Counted from the stretch's first letter, positions 55,839-63,683 are shown. The stretch is 64,000 nt of DNA from Candidatus Nitrosopelagicus sp. (GCA_028343435.1 JAOLYM010000002.1:30674-94673), one strand, 5' to 3'. The notes: generated by a model not told the origin, from the sequence alone. Made by a program: numbers and translations.

Positions 55839-56378
55839 ATGATGAAGATCTTTTTCTTATTCATAATTGCGACAATTACGATAGTTGGAGCTCAAGATGC
55901 GTATTCAACTCACATTTCGCAGCCAATCTTAACAATTGATGAAAATTTTGTTTATTCAGTTGGTGATGATTTAGCAATAACCGGCTGGGTTGAGTATGAT
56001 GATGCAGCAACTTCAGATGTTTTACTAAGTGTAAAGATCTCAAGTCCAAATGGAACGGTCATTTCTGATTTCTTTCTTACCAGTGATTCAGATGGAATGT
56101 TTGAGTTTCCATTTGAGTTGTCTAACAATGATTCTTCTGGTGATTATCTAGTAAACATAATGAGTATGTGCAGAGAGATACATCGAGATATTTGCACACA
56201 CAAAACTGCAGAAACTACCATCAGTGTAATAGGCGAAGAAAGTAAGATTCCTGACTGGGTTAGAAACATCTTTGTTTGGTATGCCGAAGATAGCATTTCA
56301 GAAAAGGAGCTGTTACAGGCGTTACAATATCTGATAAAGGAAAAGATTATCCTAGTTGATGACGTATCTAACACATGA
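55839..56378 (+). CDS. Secreted protein with a thaumarchaeal surface-type C-terminal module
   Basis: 179 residues. Signal peptide (about 1-22), an Ig-like beta domain (about 30-130) and a C-terminal module PDWVRNIFVWYAED...LQYLIKEKII that recurs in many Nitrosopumilus surface proteins. CTTTAAATTATTT at about 55809-55821 is a TATA-like box for a leaderless start. First of three overlapping genes. Confidence 0.75.
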   Translation: MMKIFFLFIIATITIVGAQDAYSTHISQPILTIDENFVYSVGDDLAITGWVEYDDAATSDVLLSVKISSPNGTVISDFFLTSDSDGMFEFPFELSNNDSSGDYLVNIMSMCREIHRDICTHKTAETTISVIGEESKIPDWVRNIFVWYAEDSISEKELLQALQYLIKEKIILVDDVSNT

Positions 56379-56491
56379 GCAAATACATGAAGATGGAGTG
56401 TCCAAAATGTGGACGCAAACTAAAAGATCATTCTAGAAGTGAATTAGCAAAATGCTCATTGAAAAACTGGACCTCGGGCTGGAAAAAATAA
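56375..56491 (+). CDS. Small zinc-finger-like protein
   Basis: 38 residues, ATG overlapping the previous stop (ATGA). CPKC near 9-12 and a later Cys at about 27, with His between, could form a half-ribbon. Second gene of the three-gene unit. Confidence 0.55.
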   Translation: MSKYMKMECPKCGRKLKDHSRSELAKCSLKNWTSGWKK

Positions 56492-56592
56492 TGTCTGAAG
56501 ATGAAGAAAACAAAATTGTTAATCTTCGTGGAATTGCAATAATCTCAATGTTTGTTACCATTTGCGTAATTTTGTACATTCAAACTAGTTAG
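56491..56592 (+). CDS. 33-residue single-TM protein
   Basis: 33 residues: acidic N-terminus (SEDEENK), then one TM helix (about 13-31). The ATG shares one base with the stop before it (TAATG), which supports real translation. Function unknown. Confidence 0.55.
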   Translation: MSEDEENKIVNLRGIAIISMFVTICVILYIQTS

Positions 56593-56604
56593 TAAAATAA
56601 TAGT

Positions 56605-56656
56605 GTGGAAGAGAAACTGAAAATTTCTCTCCCACCCATGAACTGCGTGTTCATGG
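56605..56656 (+). terminator. Two adjacent hairpins after a small operon
   Basis: First hairpin: GTGG and AGAGAAA (56605-56616) with TTTCTCT and CCAC (56624-56635), 11 pairs with one A-C mismatch. Second: CCATGAAC (56636-56643) with GTTCATGG (56649-56656), eight perfect pairs. They directly abut. A 3' stability element or a short structured RNA are alternatives to termination, since no T-run follows. Confidence 0.4.
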
Positions 56657-56722
56657 AATCAACGATTGTGCTAGTATGGCCAGTGATAAAAACCTAAATC
56701 TCACGATGACCTATACGATCCC

Positions 56723-57115
56723 ATGAAATATGATGCAACCATGAAACGAATAATGGACTCTGATCCAAACATAAGAAACTGCATTGTGGCTGATACGGAA
56801 GGAGAAATCAAGGCAGTAATGCATAGAGCTGGAATCCGTAACTATCTTAGTGATGAAGAAACATCTGAATCACTAAAACGTGCAGCAACTTCATGGAAGG
56901 CACGAAAACAACTATCCCCAAAAATTGGTCAAGGACAATATGCTGTTGCAGCATTTGAAAAACTAACAAGAATGACTTTTCCTGCAGGAAAAAATCATTT
57001 GGTATTTGTCAGCATGGCCTCAAATCCGGTAAGGGATGACTACCATCAAGGTGGAAGAGAAGATGTTGTTGAACATGTCTTGAATATCCTTAGCGGTGAT
57101 CCTACAAAAAACTAA
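56723..57115 (+). CDS. Small soluble protein, possibly roadblock/profilin-like
   Basis: 130 residues with a beta-alpha pattern: RNCIVADTEGEIKAVMHRAG, then a helical region, then HLVFVSMASN. This resembles the thaumarchaeal DUF6659/roadblock-like proteins, an uncertain match. CCTAAATC around 56693 may be its promoter box. Confidence 0.6.
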   Translation: MKYDATMKRIMDSDPNIRNCIVADTEGEIKAVMHRAGIRNYLSDEETSESLKRAATSWKARKQLSPKIGQGQYAVAAFEKLTRMTFPAGKNHLVFVSMASNPVRDDYHQGGREDVVEHVLNILSGDPTKN

Positions 57116-57155
57116 ACATCAGAGATTACAACACTGGATATTTCTCTAGAATTCT

Positions 57156-57341
57156 CTATGCCCATTTTTCCAAGTTACTATCAAAGATAGTTGTCTTGTG
57201 AACTTTACGTAAATTCATCTTTGTTTTGTTTTTTAGAATACAGGATGCACAAATTTTGTGTGGCTTTAGACAATGGTTGCAATGAAAGGATTTTGATGCA
57301 TGTTTCTTTTTACAAAACTCACAAATTGACGAATCAATCAT
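57156..57341 (-). CDS. Cys-rich zinc-finger protein
   Basis: 61 residues. CEFC, CNHC and CASC pairs with His residues between them suggest two zinc sites of B-box or FYVE-like spacing. Basic C-terminal half. Function unknown. Confidence 0.6.
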   Translation of the reverse strand: MIDSSICEFCKKKHASKSFHCNHCLKPHKICASCILKNKTKMNLRKVHKTTIFDSNLEKWA

Positions 57342-57559
57342 TTGCTATTTTACATTTAGATTTTATTAAAAAACAGATGATGATTATTCAAACTTATTCT
57401 ATATATGAAAAATATGGAAAAAGGCAGGATATTTCCTTGAAATGAATGACTTTTGGATGCTCATATATAACAAAACTTGAGAATTGTCAAAAAATTAAAG
57501 CTCTAAGATAACTTTCTCTCATAATTTTATTTCAAATACTCTGGATGGTGTGGTATATC

Positions 57560-57730
57560 ATGGTAGAAGCATATGATGTGAAGGCCAGAAAGAAAGTAGA
57601 GATCAAGGATCCTAAAGTCGTTCAACTAAAGAACGGACGTTATGCGATTAAAGGAACATCTCCTGATACAGGTATCACAGTTATGAGAATATGTGGTTCA
57701 GATAAAGCTAAAGCAGAAGCCCTAATCTAG
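57560..57730 (+). CDS. DUF5679-like small protein
   Basis: 56 residues from the ATG at 57560. AYDVKARKKVEIKDP and LKNGRYAIKGTSPDTG match the DUF5679 domain known from archaea and topoisomerase tails. A small beta-rich, possibly DNA-binding protein. Confidence 0.75.
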   Translation: MVEAYDVKARKKVEIKDPKVVQLKNGRYAIKGTSPDTGITVMRICGSDKAKAEALI

Positions 57731-57937
57731 AACCTTTAACAAAAATGCGGCCCCTTTTGTTTTTCTAAATTTTTAACAAGCGTTTGCTATAAACTATTTT
57801 TGAAAAATGTGAGCAGAGACAGTAGTTTCAGTTCTTTTACAAGAAAATTACTAAAGCTCTTCCATCATTGTATGTGTATGGTTTGGTTATAGGTATTTCA
57901 AATGAAGATTATTTAGCTAGGAGTGAAATGTACATTC

Positions 57938-58144
57938 ATGCAAGAAGATTCTGCTAATGACTTGAAGGTTTTACAGGAATGGTTTGAGACTAATCGTGTA
58001 CGGGAGACTGGAATAGTTGAGAATGTACAAAAACAGCCAGCCTCGCCTGAGAGAGACGAGATGTTGGAAATCTGTAAGGGAAACATTGAGGAGTTTTCTA
58101 TGATGATTCAGTTAGTCGCAAGTATTATTGAAAGAGAAAAGTAA
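57938..58144 (+). CDS. Small helical protein
   Basis: 68 residues from the ATG at 57938; TTATTTAG at 57908-57915 supports this start over a GTG at 57923. Two amphipathic helices, no zinc cluster. Function unknown. Confidence 0.55.
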   Translation: MQEDSANDLKVLQEWFETNRVRETGIVENVQKQPASPERDEMLEICKGNIEEFSMMIQLVASIIEREK

Positions 58145-58153
58145 AAGACTCAG

Positions 58154-58336
58154 TTAAGCATAGTATAATCTTGAATCAGGATCTCTGTGTATAAAATTTA
58201 ATCTCACTCCTAGTTTCATCAAATTAACAAACTCTCTAGAACTATCCCTTCCATAGCCAGCTTTAGTTTTCAAATCAGAATATGACAATGGAGTTTTCTT
58301 GAGAATTGTTAGAATATTTTCCACTTCTTCATTCAT
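58154..58336 (-). CDS. Small winged-helix protein
   Basis: 60 residues from the ATG at 58336. ILKKTPLSYSDLKTKAGYGRDSS is HTH-like, and RLNFIHRDPDSRLYY forms a wing. Eight-base overlap with the zinc-ribbon gene upstream puts it third after TFB. The larger frame to 58420 is antisense-like sequence. Confidence 0.65.
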   Translation of the reverse strand: MNEEVENILTILKKTPLSYSDLKTKAGYGRDSSREFVNLMKLGVRLNFIHRDPDSRLYYA

Positions 58337-58553
58337 TTTCTTCATCCTCTCTATTTCCAAAAAGAAATCCACAATCATTACATGAAAATGCAGGATCATC
58401 ATTTGAGATGCAACATCCACCTAACTGATATTTTCCTTTATTCTCATCTTTTTTCAATTCATCTAAAAATTTTGAACTAGGATAGCCATACATTATTTCA
58501 GCAATGTTTGTTCTCTTGCAGTCAGGACATGTTTCTTTCATTGCATCACTCAT
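58329..58553 (-). CDS. Zinc-ribbon protein in TFB operon
   Basis: 74 residues, ATG at 58553 overlapping the TFB stop. CPDC near 9-12 and CNDC near 58-61 frame an insert with CC; the C-terminus is acidic. Probably a transcription-associated or regulatory protein given its neighbours. Confidence 0.65.
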   Translation of the reverse strand: MSDAMKETCPDCKRTNIAEIMYGYPSSKFLDELKKDENKGKYQLGGCCISNDDPAFSCNDCGFLFGNREDEENE

Positions 58554-59169
58554 GCAAATTCACCAATTCCTTCTTTCTCTGCCTTAAAATTAGCTCTGTA
58601 ATGTCTGCCGCATCTGCTATCTCGCGCTGTGTCTTTGAAACCTTATGTAATTTACATGCGGTATAGACTGCCGCAGCTGCCAATCCGTTGGGATTTTTTC
58701 CGCTCACCACATTTGCTTTTTTGGCCGCATCTAGAATTTTTCTTGCCGTTCTCATCACCAATTCTGTCTTGATAGGAGAAAGGCCCAAAGAATTTCCAAT
58801 CTTTCCAATCTTTTGCTTTGGATCCGGCAATCCCGGCTCTAAATCCAATTCTTTGTGTATCTTTCTATAAGATGTTTGAATGGATTTTTTCTTAAAATTA
58901 GATACTCTCTCTAAATCCAATAGCGTTCTTGAAGCGTTAGGGGAATGTCTTATTGCAGCATAAACGCATGCTACTATCATTATTCTGGTTGTCCTGCCGC
59001 TGATCTTTTTCTTGTGAATTTTCTTGTAAATCCTCATGGCATCCTCCTGGATAACTCGTGGTAGGTTCAACTTTTTTGTCAAATCTTCAGAAATAGCAAA
59101 TGCGGCTGGAAAATATCTATCACTCAAACCTTTGACTACTCTATCGATTTTCTTGAGTTTCTTCTTCAT
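58546..59169 (-). CDS. TFB-like protein without the N-terminal zinc ribbon
   Basis: 207 residues. Two cyclin-like repeats are visible (about 15-100 and 105-200), with GLAAAAVYTACKLH and TQREIADAADITELILR typical of TFB/TFIIB. The usual N-terminal zinc ribbon and B-finger, about 90 residues, are absent. Archaea of this group carry several TFB copies. Here a 32-residue CxxC-x16-CxxC ribbon gene lies just upstream in the same unit. Confidence 0.88.
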   Translation of the reverse strand: MKKKLKKIDRVVKGLSDRYFPAAFAISEDLTKKLNLPRVIQEDAMRIYKKIHKKKISGRTTRIMIVACVYAAIRHSPNASRTLLDLERVSNFKKKSIQTSYRKIHKELDLEPGLPDPKQKIGKIGNSLGLSPIKTELVMRTARKILDAAKKANVVSGKNPNGLAAAAVYTACKLHKVSKTQREIADAADITELILRQRKKELVNLHE

Positions 59170-59208
59170 TTCTATACTCCTCTAAGCCCATTATGGTTGA
59201 CGAGTCTT

Positions 59209-59307
59209 TTAATCATTAATCTCTCTCCTGCAAAATCCGCATATTTGAATTAATTTTGATGATGTACTGGGATATCGAACTATCTTCTCACACTGTTTAC
59301 ATCTCAT
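59209..59307 (-). CDS. 32-residue zinc-ribbon protein upstream of TFB
   Basis: ATG at 59307. CKQC at 3-6 and CGFC at 23-26 form a complete CxxC-x16-CxxC ribbon. A T-rich TATTTTTT-type box at about 59329-59337 lies at the leaderless distance. It ends 39 bases before the TFB ATG. Confidence 0.5.
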   Translation of the reverse strand: MRCKQCEKIVRYPSTSSKLIQICGFCRREIND

Positions 59308-59360
59308 GTACGCCAGGTCTCCATTTCTGAAAAAATAAAAAAAGAAAGGGGCATTTCCAG

Positions 59361-59627
59361 TCACACAGCTCCGTTTTTGTAAAGTCCCAATGCGATTACG
59401 ACTCCTGCCCCAGTAGGATAGTCTCTAATCATCTTGTACCCGTGGTCTAATGCGTCATTTAGTTGGCCTTCTCCGTAAGAGTAGGAATCTGGGTCGAAGG
59501 TTATCCCCACGAATCTCATCCTCACCAACCTTTTGTCGGTTTTTTCATTTTCGTATGTTAGTTCCTGTGTTATTTTGGTAAGACTGGCTTCCACATTGTT
59601 GAATCTTTTTCTGTCGGACTTGTTCAT
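59361..59627 (-). CDS. Hypothetical protein, island operon B
   Basis: 88 residues, starts inside the stop of the gene upstream (ATGA overlap). Helical N-terminus, then mixed beta; ends GAGVVIALGLYKNGAV. Not recognised. Second gene of the unit driven from the operator at 60135. Confidence 0.6.
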   Translation of the reverse strand: MNKSDRKRFNNVEASLTKITQELTYENEKTDKRLVRMRFVGITFDPDSYSYGEGQLNDALDHGYKMIRDYPTGAGVVIALGLYKNGAV

Positions 59628-60091
59628 TTATTGTCACCTTTGTTGAACTTTCCACCATTTACTGCCCACCATGGAACGCTATGCCACGTATATTCCTGGT
59701 CTGTCTGCTCACAGAAGCATTTGAAACAGAGTCCATCAAGAACATCTGCCACGTCAATCTCTTTTGCAGCCATCTTATCTCTGCAACCAGTACAATGCAT
59801 GTTGATTGGAATAAACTCCATATGGTATGGAGAATCTTTTCCGTTTACTCTGACGGTATTCCATTTGTGAACCCTGGCAACAGTTGTTGGGCCAAATCCA
59901 ATTGTCACTGGTCTTAGCTTTTCACCTTGTGAACCAAGTGCCAAAACTGTTTGATGCATCTCCCAAAGCTTTTCACCGTGTTTACCACTGTCTTTGTTAC
60001 AGAGCAAACATGGTTTTACTTCCTGGTGTAGTCTCCAAAGATTCTTGCTGTGTTTTTTACTGTCTTTGAAACATCTTTTACATTCGCTCAT
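59624..60091 (-). CDS. Multi-zinc-motif protein, island operon B
   Basis: 155 residues from the ATG at 60091; GATAATAGG at about 60112-60120 (minus strand) is a fitting box, so the longer frame to 60124 is not needed. CKRC, CLLC, CTGC and CFKCFC with several His give at least two zinc sites. The first 50 residues hold a duplicated K-K-H/K-H-x5-L-W-x2-H pattern. Family not recognised. Confidence 0.65.
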   Translation of the reverse strand: MSECKRCFKDSKKHSKNLWRLHQEVKPCLLCNKDSGKHGEKLWEMHQTVLALGSQGEKLRPVTIGFGPTTVARVHKWNTVRVNGKDSPYHMEFIPINMHCTGCRDKMAAKEIDVADVLDGLCFKCFCEQTDQEYTWHSVPWWAVNGGKFNKGDNK

Positions 60092-60134
60092 TGAAAGGTA
60101 ATTAGTGAATAACCCTATTATCATTCACGTCAAC

Positions 60135-60160
60135 AGTATGCATACTATACATACAATACT
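60135..60160. promoter_or_regulatory. Palindromic operator, copy 1
   Basis: AGTATGCATACT (60135-60146, a perfect palindrome) followed by ATACATAC. It lies about 18 bases upstream of the TATA-like box of the gene starting at 60091. Copies 2 and 3 are at 62555 and 63664. Confidence 0.7.
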
Positions 60161-60164
60161 ATAT

Positions 60165-61097
60165 CTAAGCCTTACTAGTCGCATTAACCTCTACTGATTC
60201 TTTGATTTTTTCATAGGCTGCCGCAATTTCTTTAAACTTTCTTTCTGCCTCTTTTTTATCCTGGCATCTGTCCGGATGATGTTTCAATGCTAGTTCTCTA
60301 TAGCGTTTCTTTACTTGGGAGAATTCTGCATCCTCTGGAAGGCCCAAAATCTCATAACACTCATCTAGGTCAACTGTATCTCCTAACAGATCCTTGAATG
60401 CATCTTCCCATGCTTTCTCCCAATCATCTTTATGCCAGTCTCTTCCTGTGGATCTTTTGTATTCTTGTTTTGCTTTTTCATAATTTTCTCTTGCTCGTTT
60501 TTCTTTTTCACTTGGTTCATACCAGTCATAATCCCAAACATGCTCCCACAGTGTATCCTGTTCGTCATCAAACTCCTCTTCAATATCATCAATCTTTTCT
60601 TGAATCTTTTCCTGTAGGGAATCATTACTTGTTGCCCAGTATCTATCCCAAAGCTTTTTTGTAGCATGATCTTTTCGCTCATCAATATCTTCTTGAATTT
60701 TCCAAAACTCCTCTTCGGTAAAATCCCATTTCCTCGCATCTTTCCAATTCTTTTTCCAATCATTTCGTTTGTTCCGAAAATCTTCTTCTTGTTTACGTTT
60801 TTGTTGTTCTCGTTCCCACTCCTCATCTCGTCGTTTACGTTCTGCTTTCCTCCATTCTGCCTTTCTTTTCTTTTCTTCCTCGATACGGTATTGATATGTG
60901 TCACATGACTCCATATGGTCTGCTAGGCCTCCCTTTCTTCGATATTTTTTGTCACACCCAGGACATGCAATCTGAGGTTTGCTTGTCCACCACCAGGAGA
61001 CTGCAATCAGTGTTATTACTGGAATAGTAATGTACCAAAAGTATACCAGCACCGCAATTATTCCAAATATCAATAACCCTATTATCAAAAGAATCAT
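60165..61097 (-). CDS. Membrane-anchored J-domain protein with zinc finger
   Basis: 310 residues. Two hydrophobic segments in the first 40 residues, a C2H2-type finger ([21 protein letters not shown] region, about 45-65), a long charged coiled-coil segment (70-240) and a C-terminal J-domain (about 245-300) with the HPD motif in KHHPDRC. It could recruit an Hsp70 to the membrane. Unusual combination; last gene of the island operon A. Confidence 0.82.
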   Translation of the reverse strand: MILLIIGLLIFGIIAVLVYFWYITIPVITLIAVSWWWTSKPQIACPGCDKKYRRKGGLADHMESCDTYQYRIEEEKKRKAEWRKAERKRRDEEWEREQQKRKQEEDFRNKRNDWKKNWKDARKWDFTEEEFWKIQEDIDERKDHATKKLWDRYWATSNDSLQEKIQEKIDDIEEEFDDEQDTLWEHVWDYDWYEPSEKEKRARENYEKAKQEYKRSTGRDWHKDDWEKAWEDAFKDLLGDTVDLDECYEILGLPEDAEFSQVKKRYRELALKHHPDRCQDKKEAERKFKEIAAAYEKIKESVEVNATSKA

Positions 61098-61103
61098 CGT
61101 TCA

Positions 61104-61466
61104 TTACAACCCCTTTATCCACTCTGCGTAGACATTTCTCATTTTTTCATCCAAACTTGGGTCATGCTCTATCATGTGTTGATACAGGACGGCCAAACTG
61201 TATCCAAGATGAAGCAAAGAATCTATCTGATATTCATATGGAATTTCTAAAATTCTATCAATTGCCCATCTTGCGTCTTTTGGGTTGTTAAACAAACTAG
61301 CATAGAATAATTTTGTAGCACTAATACTGGCCTTTTCAGACAAATGCCATTGTCGTTCAAAACAAAAATTGGTTAAATGTTTAGTACCTTCTGTACCATA
61401 CTTTACTAATTCTTCCACAACCCGGTATTCGTACTCTGTTAGAACATCATGTTCTGTGTGATGCAT
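61104..61466 (-). CDS. Hypothetical helical protein, island operon A
   Basis: 120 residues, all-alpha, with many aromatics and histidines at the N-terminus (MHHTEHD). Its ATG shares one base with the upstream stop. No motif recognised; seven bases before the J-domain gene. Confidence 0.65.
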   Translation of the reverse strand: MHHTEHDVLTEYEYRVVEELVKYGTEGTKHLTNFCFERQWHLSEKASISATKLFYASLFNNPKDARWAIDRILEIPYEYQIDSLLHLGYSLAVLYQHMIEHDPSLDEKMRNVYAEWIKGL

Positions 61467-61735
61467 TATCTCATATCCTCCCTGGTATCTTTTGACATGT
61501 GATCAATTGGAGTATCAAAGTCATCATCACCAGAATGATCCTTGTCATCAGAATGGACGTTCAGATTGTTAACATTGTATGTATTGTTGTATGTGTTGTC
61601 GTTATACTGGGAAAATCTGAAATGTTTTCTAATATCCTCGTAAAAATAAATTACTAAAATTATGATTCCTGCAGGAGTTCCAATTCCTGAACAGATTAAA
61701 AATACTCCAATGAATAACCACCATCTACTTGCCAA
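61466..61735 (-). CDS. Single-TM protein with Asn/Asp-rich tail
   Basis: 89 residues from a TTG at 61735. N-terminal MASRWWLFIGVFLICSG, a TM helix, an Asn/Tyr-rich stretch and an acidic tail. The TTG lies inside the end of the upstream small gene (11-base overlap). Its N-terminus is a clear paralog of that gene's (MASNWGLYAFVFLVCSG). Confidence 0.65.
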   Translation of the reverse strand: MASRWWLFIGVFLICSGIGTPAGIIILVIYFYEDIRKHFRFSQYNDNTYNNTYNVNNLNVHSDDKDHSGDDDFDTPIDHMSKDTREDMR

Positions 61736-61820
61736 AGATTGCCTCCATGATTCTTTTTGGTTTTACTAAACCGGAGCAAACCAAAAAAACAAATGCATAC
61801 AGTCCCCAGTTACTTGCCAA
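61725..61820 (-). CDS. 31-residue TM protein, duplicated module
   Basis: TTG start at 61820, inside the last codons of the 61810-62514 gene (IIFGK-stop). Reads MASNWGLYAFVFLVCSGLVK, then PKRIMEAIFGK and stop. Both its N-terminus (like the next gene) and its C-terminus (like the previous gene) are duplicated. Coding is supported by that repeat and by the tight overlaps. Confidence 0.55.
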   Translation of the reverse strand: MASNWGLYAFVFLVCSGLVKPKRIMEAIFGK

Positions 61821-62514
61821 AGATAATCTCCAAAATTCTTTCCAGCGTCTCAAGAAGTGATAATCTTAATTCTAAAATGTCTACTCCTGCATACTCTCTT
61901 ACACCTTTTTCAGTTACCTGTTGGGAAAATTTACCGATAGACTTTCCATCGTATGAAACAATGACGTCATGTGTGCCAACTTCATCTAAATTTAGTGTAG
62001 TTTCAAAATCTCCATTGTTTGAAGTCTTTACTACAATATTTTGCGCCTGGTATGTTGGAGAAATTGTTGTCACTGCAACCGGAATATCTTTTATTTTACT
62101 TCCAACATTTCCTTCTAACTGATTTCCTGAAATTGTAACTGTTGCATCTTGTATGATAATTTGTGGTTTTATGACAATTGTACCTGTTGAGTTTGTGTTG
62201 ACCCATTCGTATGTTCCTGCTTCGTACGGCATGTTACCAGTCCAGGTACCATTTGTGTATAATTCTCCGGAGGAAAACAATCCGCCGGTATGACGAAGAT
62301 TAATTGTAGAATTTGTTAAATTCTTTAGAAAAATAACATCTCCTTGTTCAATTTCCAGATAATTTGGTAGAGTGTTAACAAACTCGTGTTGTTCTGCAAA
62401 TGCTGCAGGGACTAGAGTGATTAGGACTATTGCTCCGAGCAAAAATGTAATTCTTTTAATTGGAACCGGCTCCGTGCAGTTTTCTGCCAAAATATACGGA
62501 GCCAGTTTTTCCAT
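61810..62514 (-). CDS. Secreted beta-rich protein, first gene of island operon A
   Basis: 234 residues. A hydrophobic signal segment at about 20-42 (ITFLLGAIVLITLVPAAFA), a cupredoxin-like domain (about 45-125, lacking an obvious full copper site) and an Ig-like domain (130-215), with a helical tail ending FGK. A TATTATT box near 62541 and the operator at 62555-62576 lie upstream. Unknown function. Confidence 0.72.
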   Translation of the reverse strand: MEKLAPYILAENCTEPVPIKRITFLLGAIVLITLVPAAFAEQHEFVNTLPNYLEIEQGDVIFLKNLTNSTINLRHTGGLFSSGELYTNGTWTGNMPYEAGTYEWVNTNSTGTIVIKPQIIIQDATVTISGNQLEGNVGSKIKDIPVAVTTISPTYQAQNIVVKTSNNGDFETTLNLDEVGTHDVIVSYDGKSIGKFSQQVTEKGVREYAGVDILELRLSLLETLERILEIIFGK

Positions 62515-62554
62515 ATAGTAGATTTAACAGAAAACCTATTATTCAACACGGCAT

Positions 62555-62576
62555 TAGTATGCATACTGTACATACT
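62555..62576. promoter_or_regulatory. Palindromic operator, copy 2, between divergent genes
   Basis: AGTATGCATACT at 62556-62567 followed by GTACATAC; the last bases touch the ATG of the CARF-regulator gene (62577). It is about 15 bases upstream of the TATA-like box of the divergent operon A. Occupation would block the plus gene and could activate or repress the minus gene. Confidence 0.75.
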
Positions 62577-63341
62577 ATGTCAAGTAATCTAAAACTTCGA
62601 GTTCACATAGCTCCCGTAGGCTTTGAGATAGACAGGATTGTCATTCCTGCAAAGAAGATGCGCGCAGACAAGATCTGGCTTATTGGACATGACCAGCGTT
62701 CATCTGACAAGGCTCGTCCTTTTTTGGAAAAAGTCAGAAAAATTCTTGAAAAGAACAACATCGAGGTAAAAGAGGCAAATGCGGACAGATACAAGCTGTT
62801 TGACATTGTTCGTGTCGTAAAGCAAATAATCTTACAAGACCGGGAACACGACATCTATCTGAATGTAGCAAGCGGATCAAAGATTCATGCAGTCGGAGTG
62901 ATGATGGCAACAATGATCTTTAATGACAGAACAAACCTTCATCCATTTTATGCACAGGCAAAAGATTACCATCATACAAAGATCTCCGAGCCACAAACAA
63001 CCGGCATTGAAACAATTTCTGACCTGCCGACATACCAAATCCAGACGCCACCACAAAAGCAGATAGCTGCATTAAAAATAATAAAAGAGCACGAGGAAAA
63101 TGGAAAAAGAGTTTCCAAGATAAAGAAAAAGGATTTAGCTGAAAAGGTAATAGAAGCTAAAATTATTGAGGTCAATGCTAGAATTGGAAATCAATCCCAG
63201 GCAACATTTGCAAGTCTTGACAAAAACATAATCTCTCCGTTAGAAAACGTATGGGGTTATGTCAGAACTGAAAAGGTTGGCCGCAACAGATGGATTCATC
63301 TCACCGACGAGGGAAGATGGGCATCAGAATTTTTAATCTAA
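62577..63341 (+). CDS. CARF-winged-helix regulator (HFX_2341/DUF6293 type)
   Basis: 254 residues from the ATG at 62577 (frame opens at 62460). N-terminal Rossmann-like CARF domain (about 5-145): VHIAPVGFEIDRIVIPA, LIGHDQRSSDKA and YLNVASGSKIHAVGVMMA, the typical ligand-binding loop at 96-102. C-terminal winged helix (about 160-254). CARF domains bind cyclic oligonucleotides or nucleotides and are known from CRISPR regulators such as Csa3; no CRISPR genes are here. Probably the regulator of the three operators. Confidence 0.82.
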   Translation: MSSNLKLRVHIAPVGFEIDRIVIPAKKMRADKIWLIGHDQRSSDKARPFLEKVRKILEKNNIEVKEANADRYKLFDIVRVVKQIILQDREHDIYLNVASGSKIHAVGVMMATMIFNDRTNLHPFYAQAKDYHHTKISEPQTTGIETISDLPTYQIQTPPQKQIAALKIIKEHEENGKRVSKIKKKDLAEKVIEAKIIEVNARIGNQSQATFASLDKNIISPLENVWGYVRTEKVGRNRWIHLTDEGRWASEFLI

Positions 63342-63622
63342 AACTGCATCTTTGAAAACCATCTTCTTATGGTATACTTTCTGACAAATGCCACCATCGT
63401 AAAGACCACAGTTATTTGTAAAAATCCTACTATCTCTTGGTTTGCAATTTGGTCTGAAAACATCGGAAGCACGAAAAAATTTATCGGAAGATACATCAAA
63501 AAGCCGACTACGATGTCCGTGATACTTTCAATGATTGATTTTTTTCTAGAATCCTGACCAAAATTTTCAAATTCACTCTCGGTTTGCGAAAATTCTTCTT
63601 TTCTTATCGAATCTCTATTCAT
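63338..63622 (-). CDS. Phage-type two-TM protein (DUF7220-like)
   Basis: 94 residues from the ATG at 63622. Acidic N-terminus, then two TM helices with FVRKYTIRRWF at the end, as in two-TM proteins common in viruses and integrated elements. A GATTTATCA box at about 63645-63653 precedes the start. Convergent with the CARF gene (four-base overlap). Confidence 0.65.
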   Translation of the reverse strand: MNRDSIRKEEFSQTESEFENFGQDSRKKSIIESITDIVVGFLMYLPINFFVLPMFSDQIANQEIVGFLQITVVFTMVAFVRKYTIRRWFSKMQF

Positions 63623-63663
63623 GCTAATTATGACCAAAATTTGATGATAAATCTCTCCAAAAG

Positions 63664-63683
63664 AGTATGCATACTGTGCATAC
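63664..63683. promoter_or_regulatory. Palindromic operator, copy 3
   Basis: AGTATGCATACT at 63664-63675 followed by GTGCATAC. It lies in the divergent gap between the two-TM gene (start 63622) and the partial gene at 63729, about 15 bases upstream of the former's TATA-like box. Confidence 0.7.

Noticed and set aside
57191-57445. 84-codon plus-strand frame
   Set aside because: Overlaps the Cys-rich minus-strand gene at 57156-57341 and lacks any protein-like pattern.
59631-60069. Three overlapping plus-strand frames
   Set aside because: Antisense to the multi-zinc gene, which has regular CxxC motifs and a good promoter.
60383-60904. 173-codon minus-strand frame inside the J-domain gene
   Set aside because: It is a frame-shifted reading of the charged coil region; the J-domain frame has the HPD motif and membrane segments.
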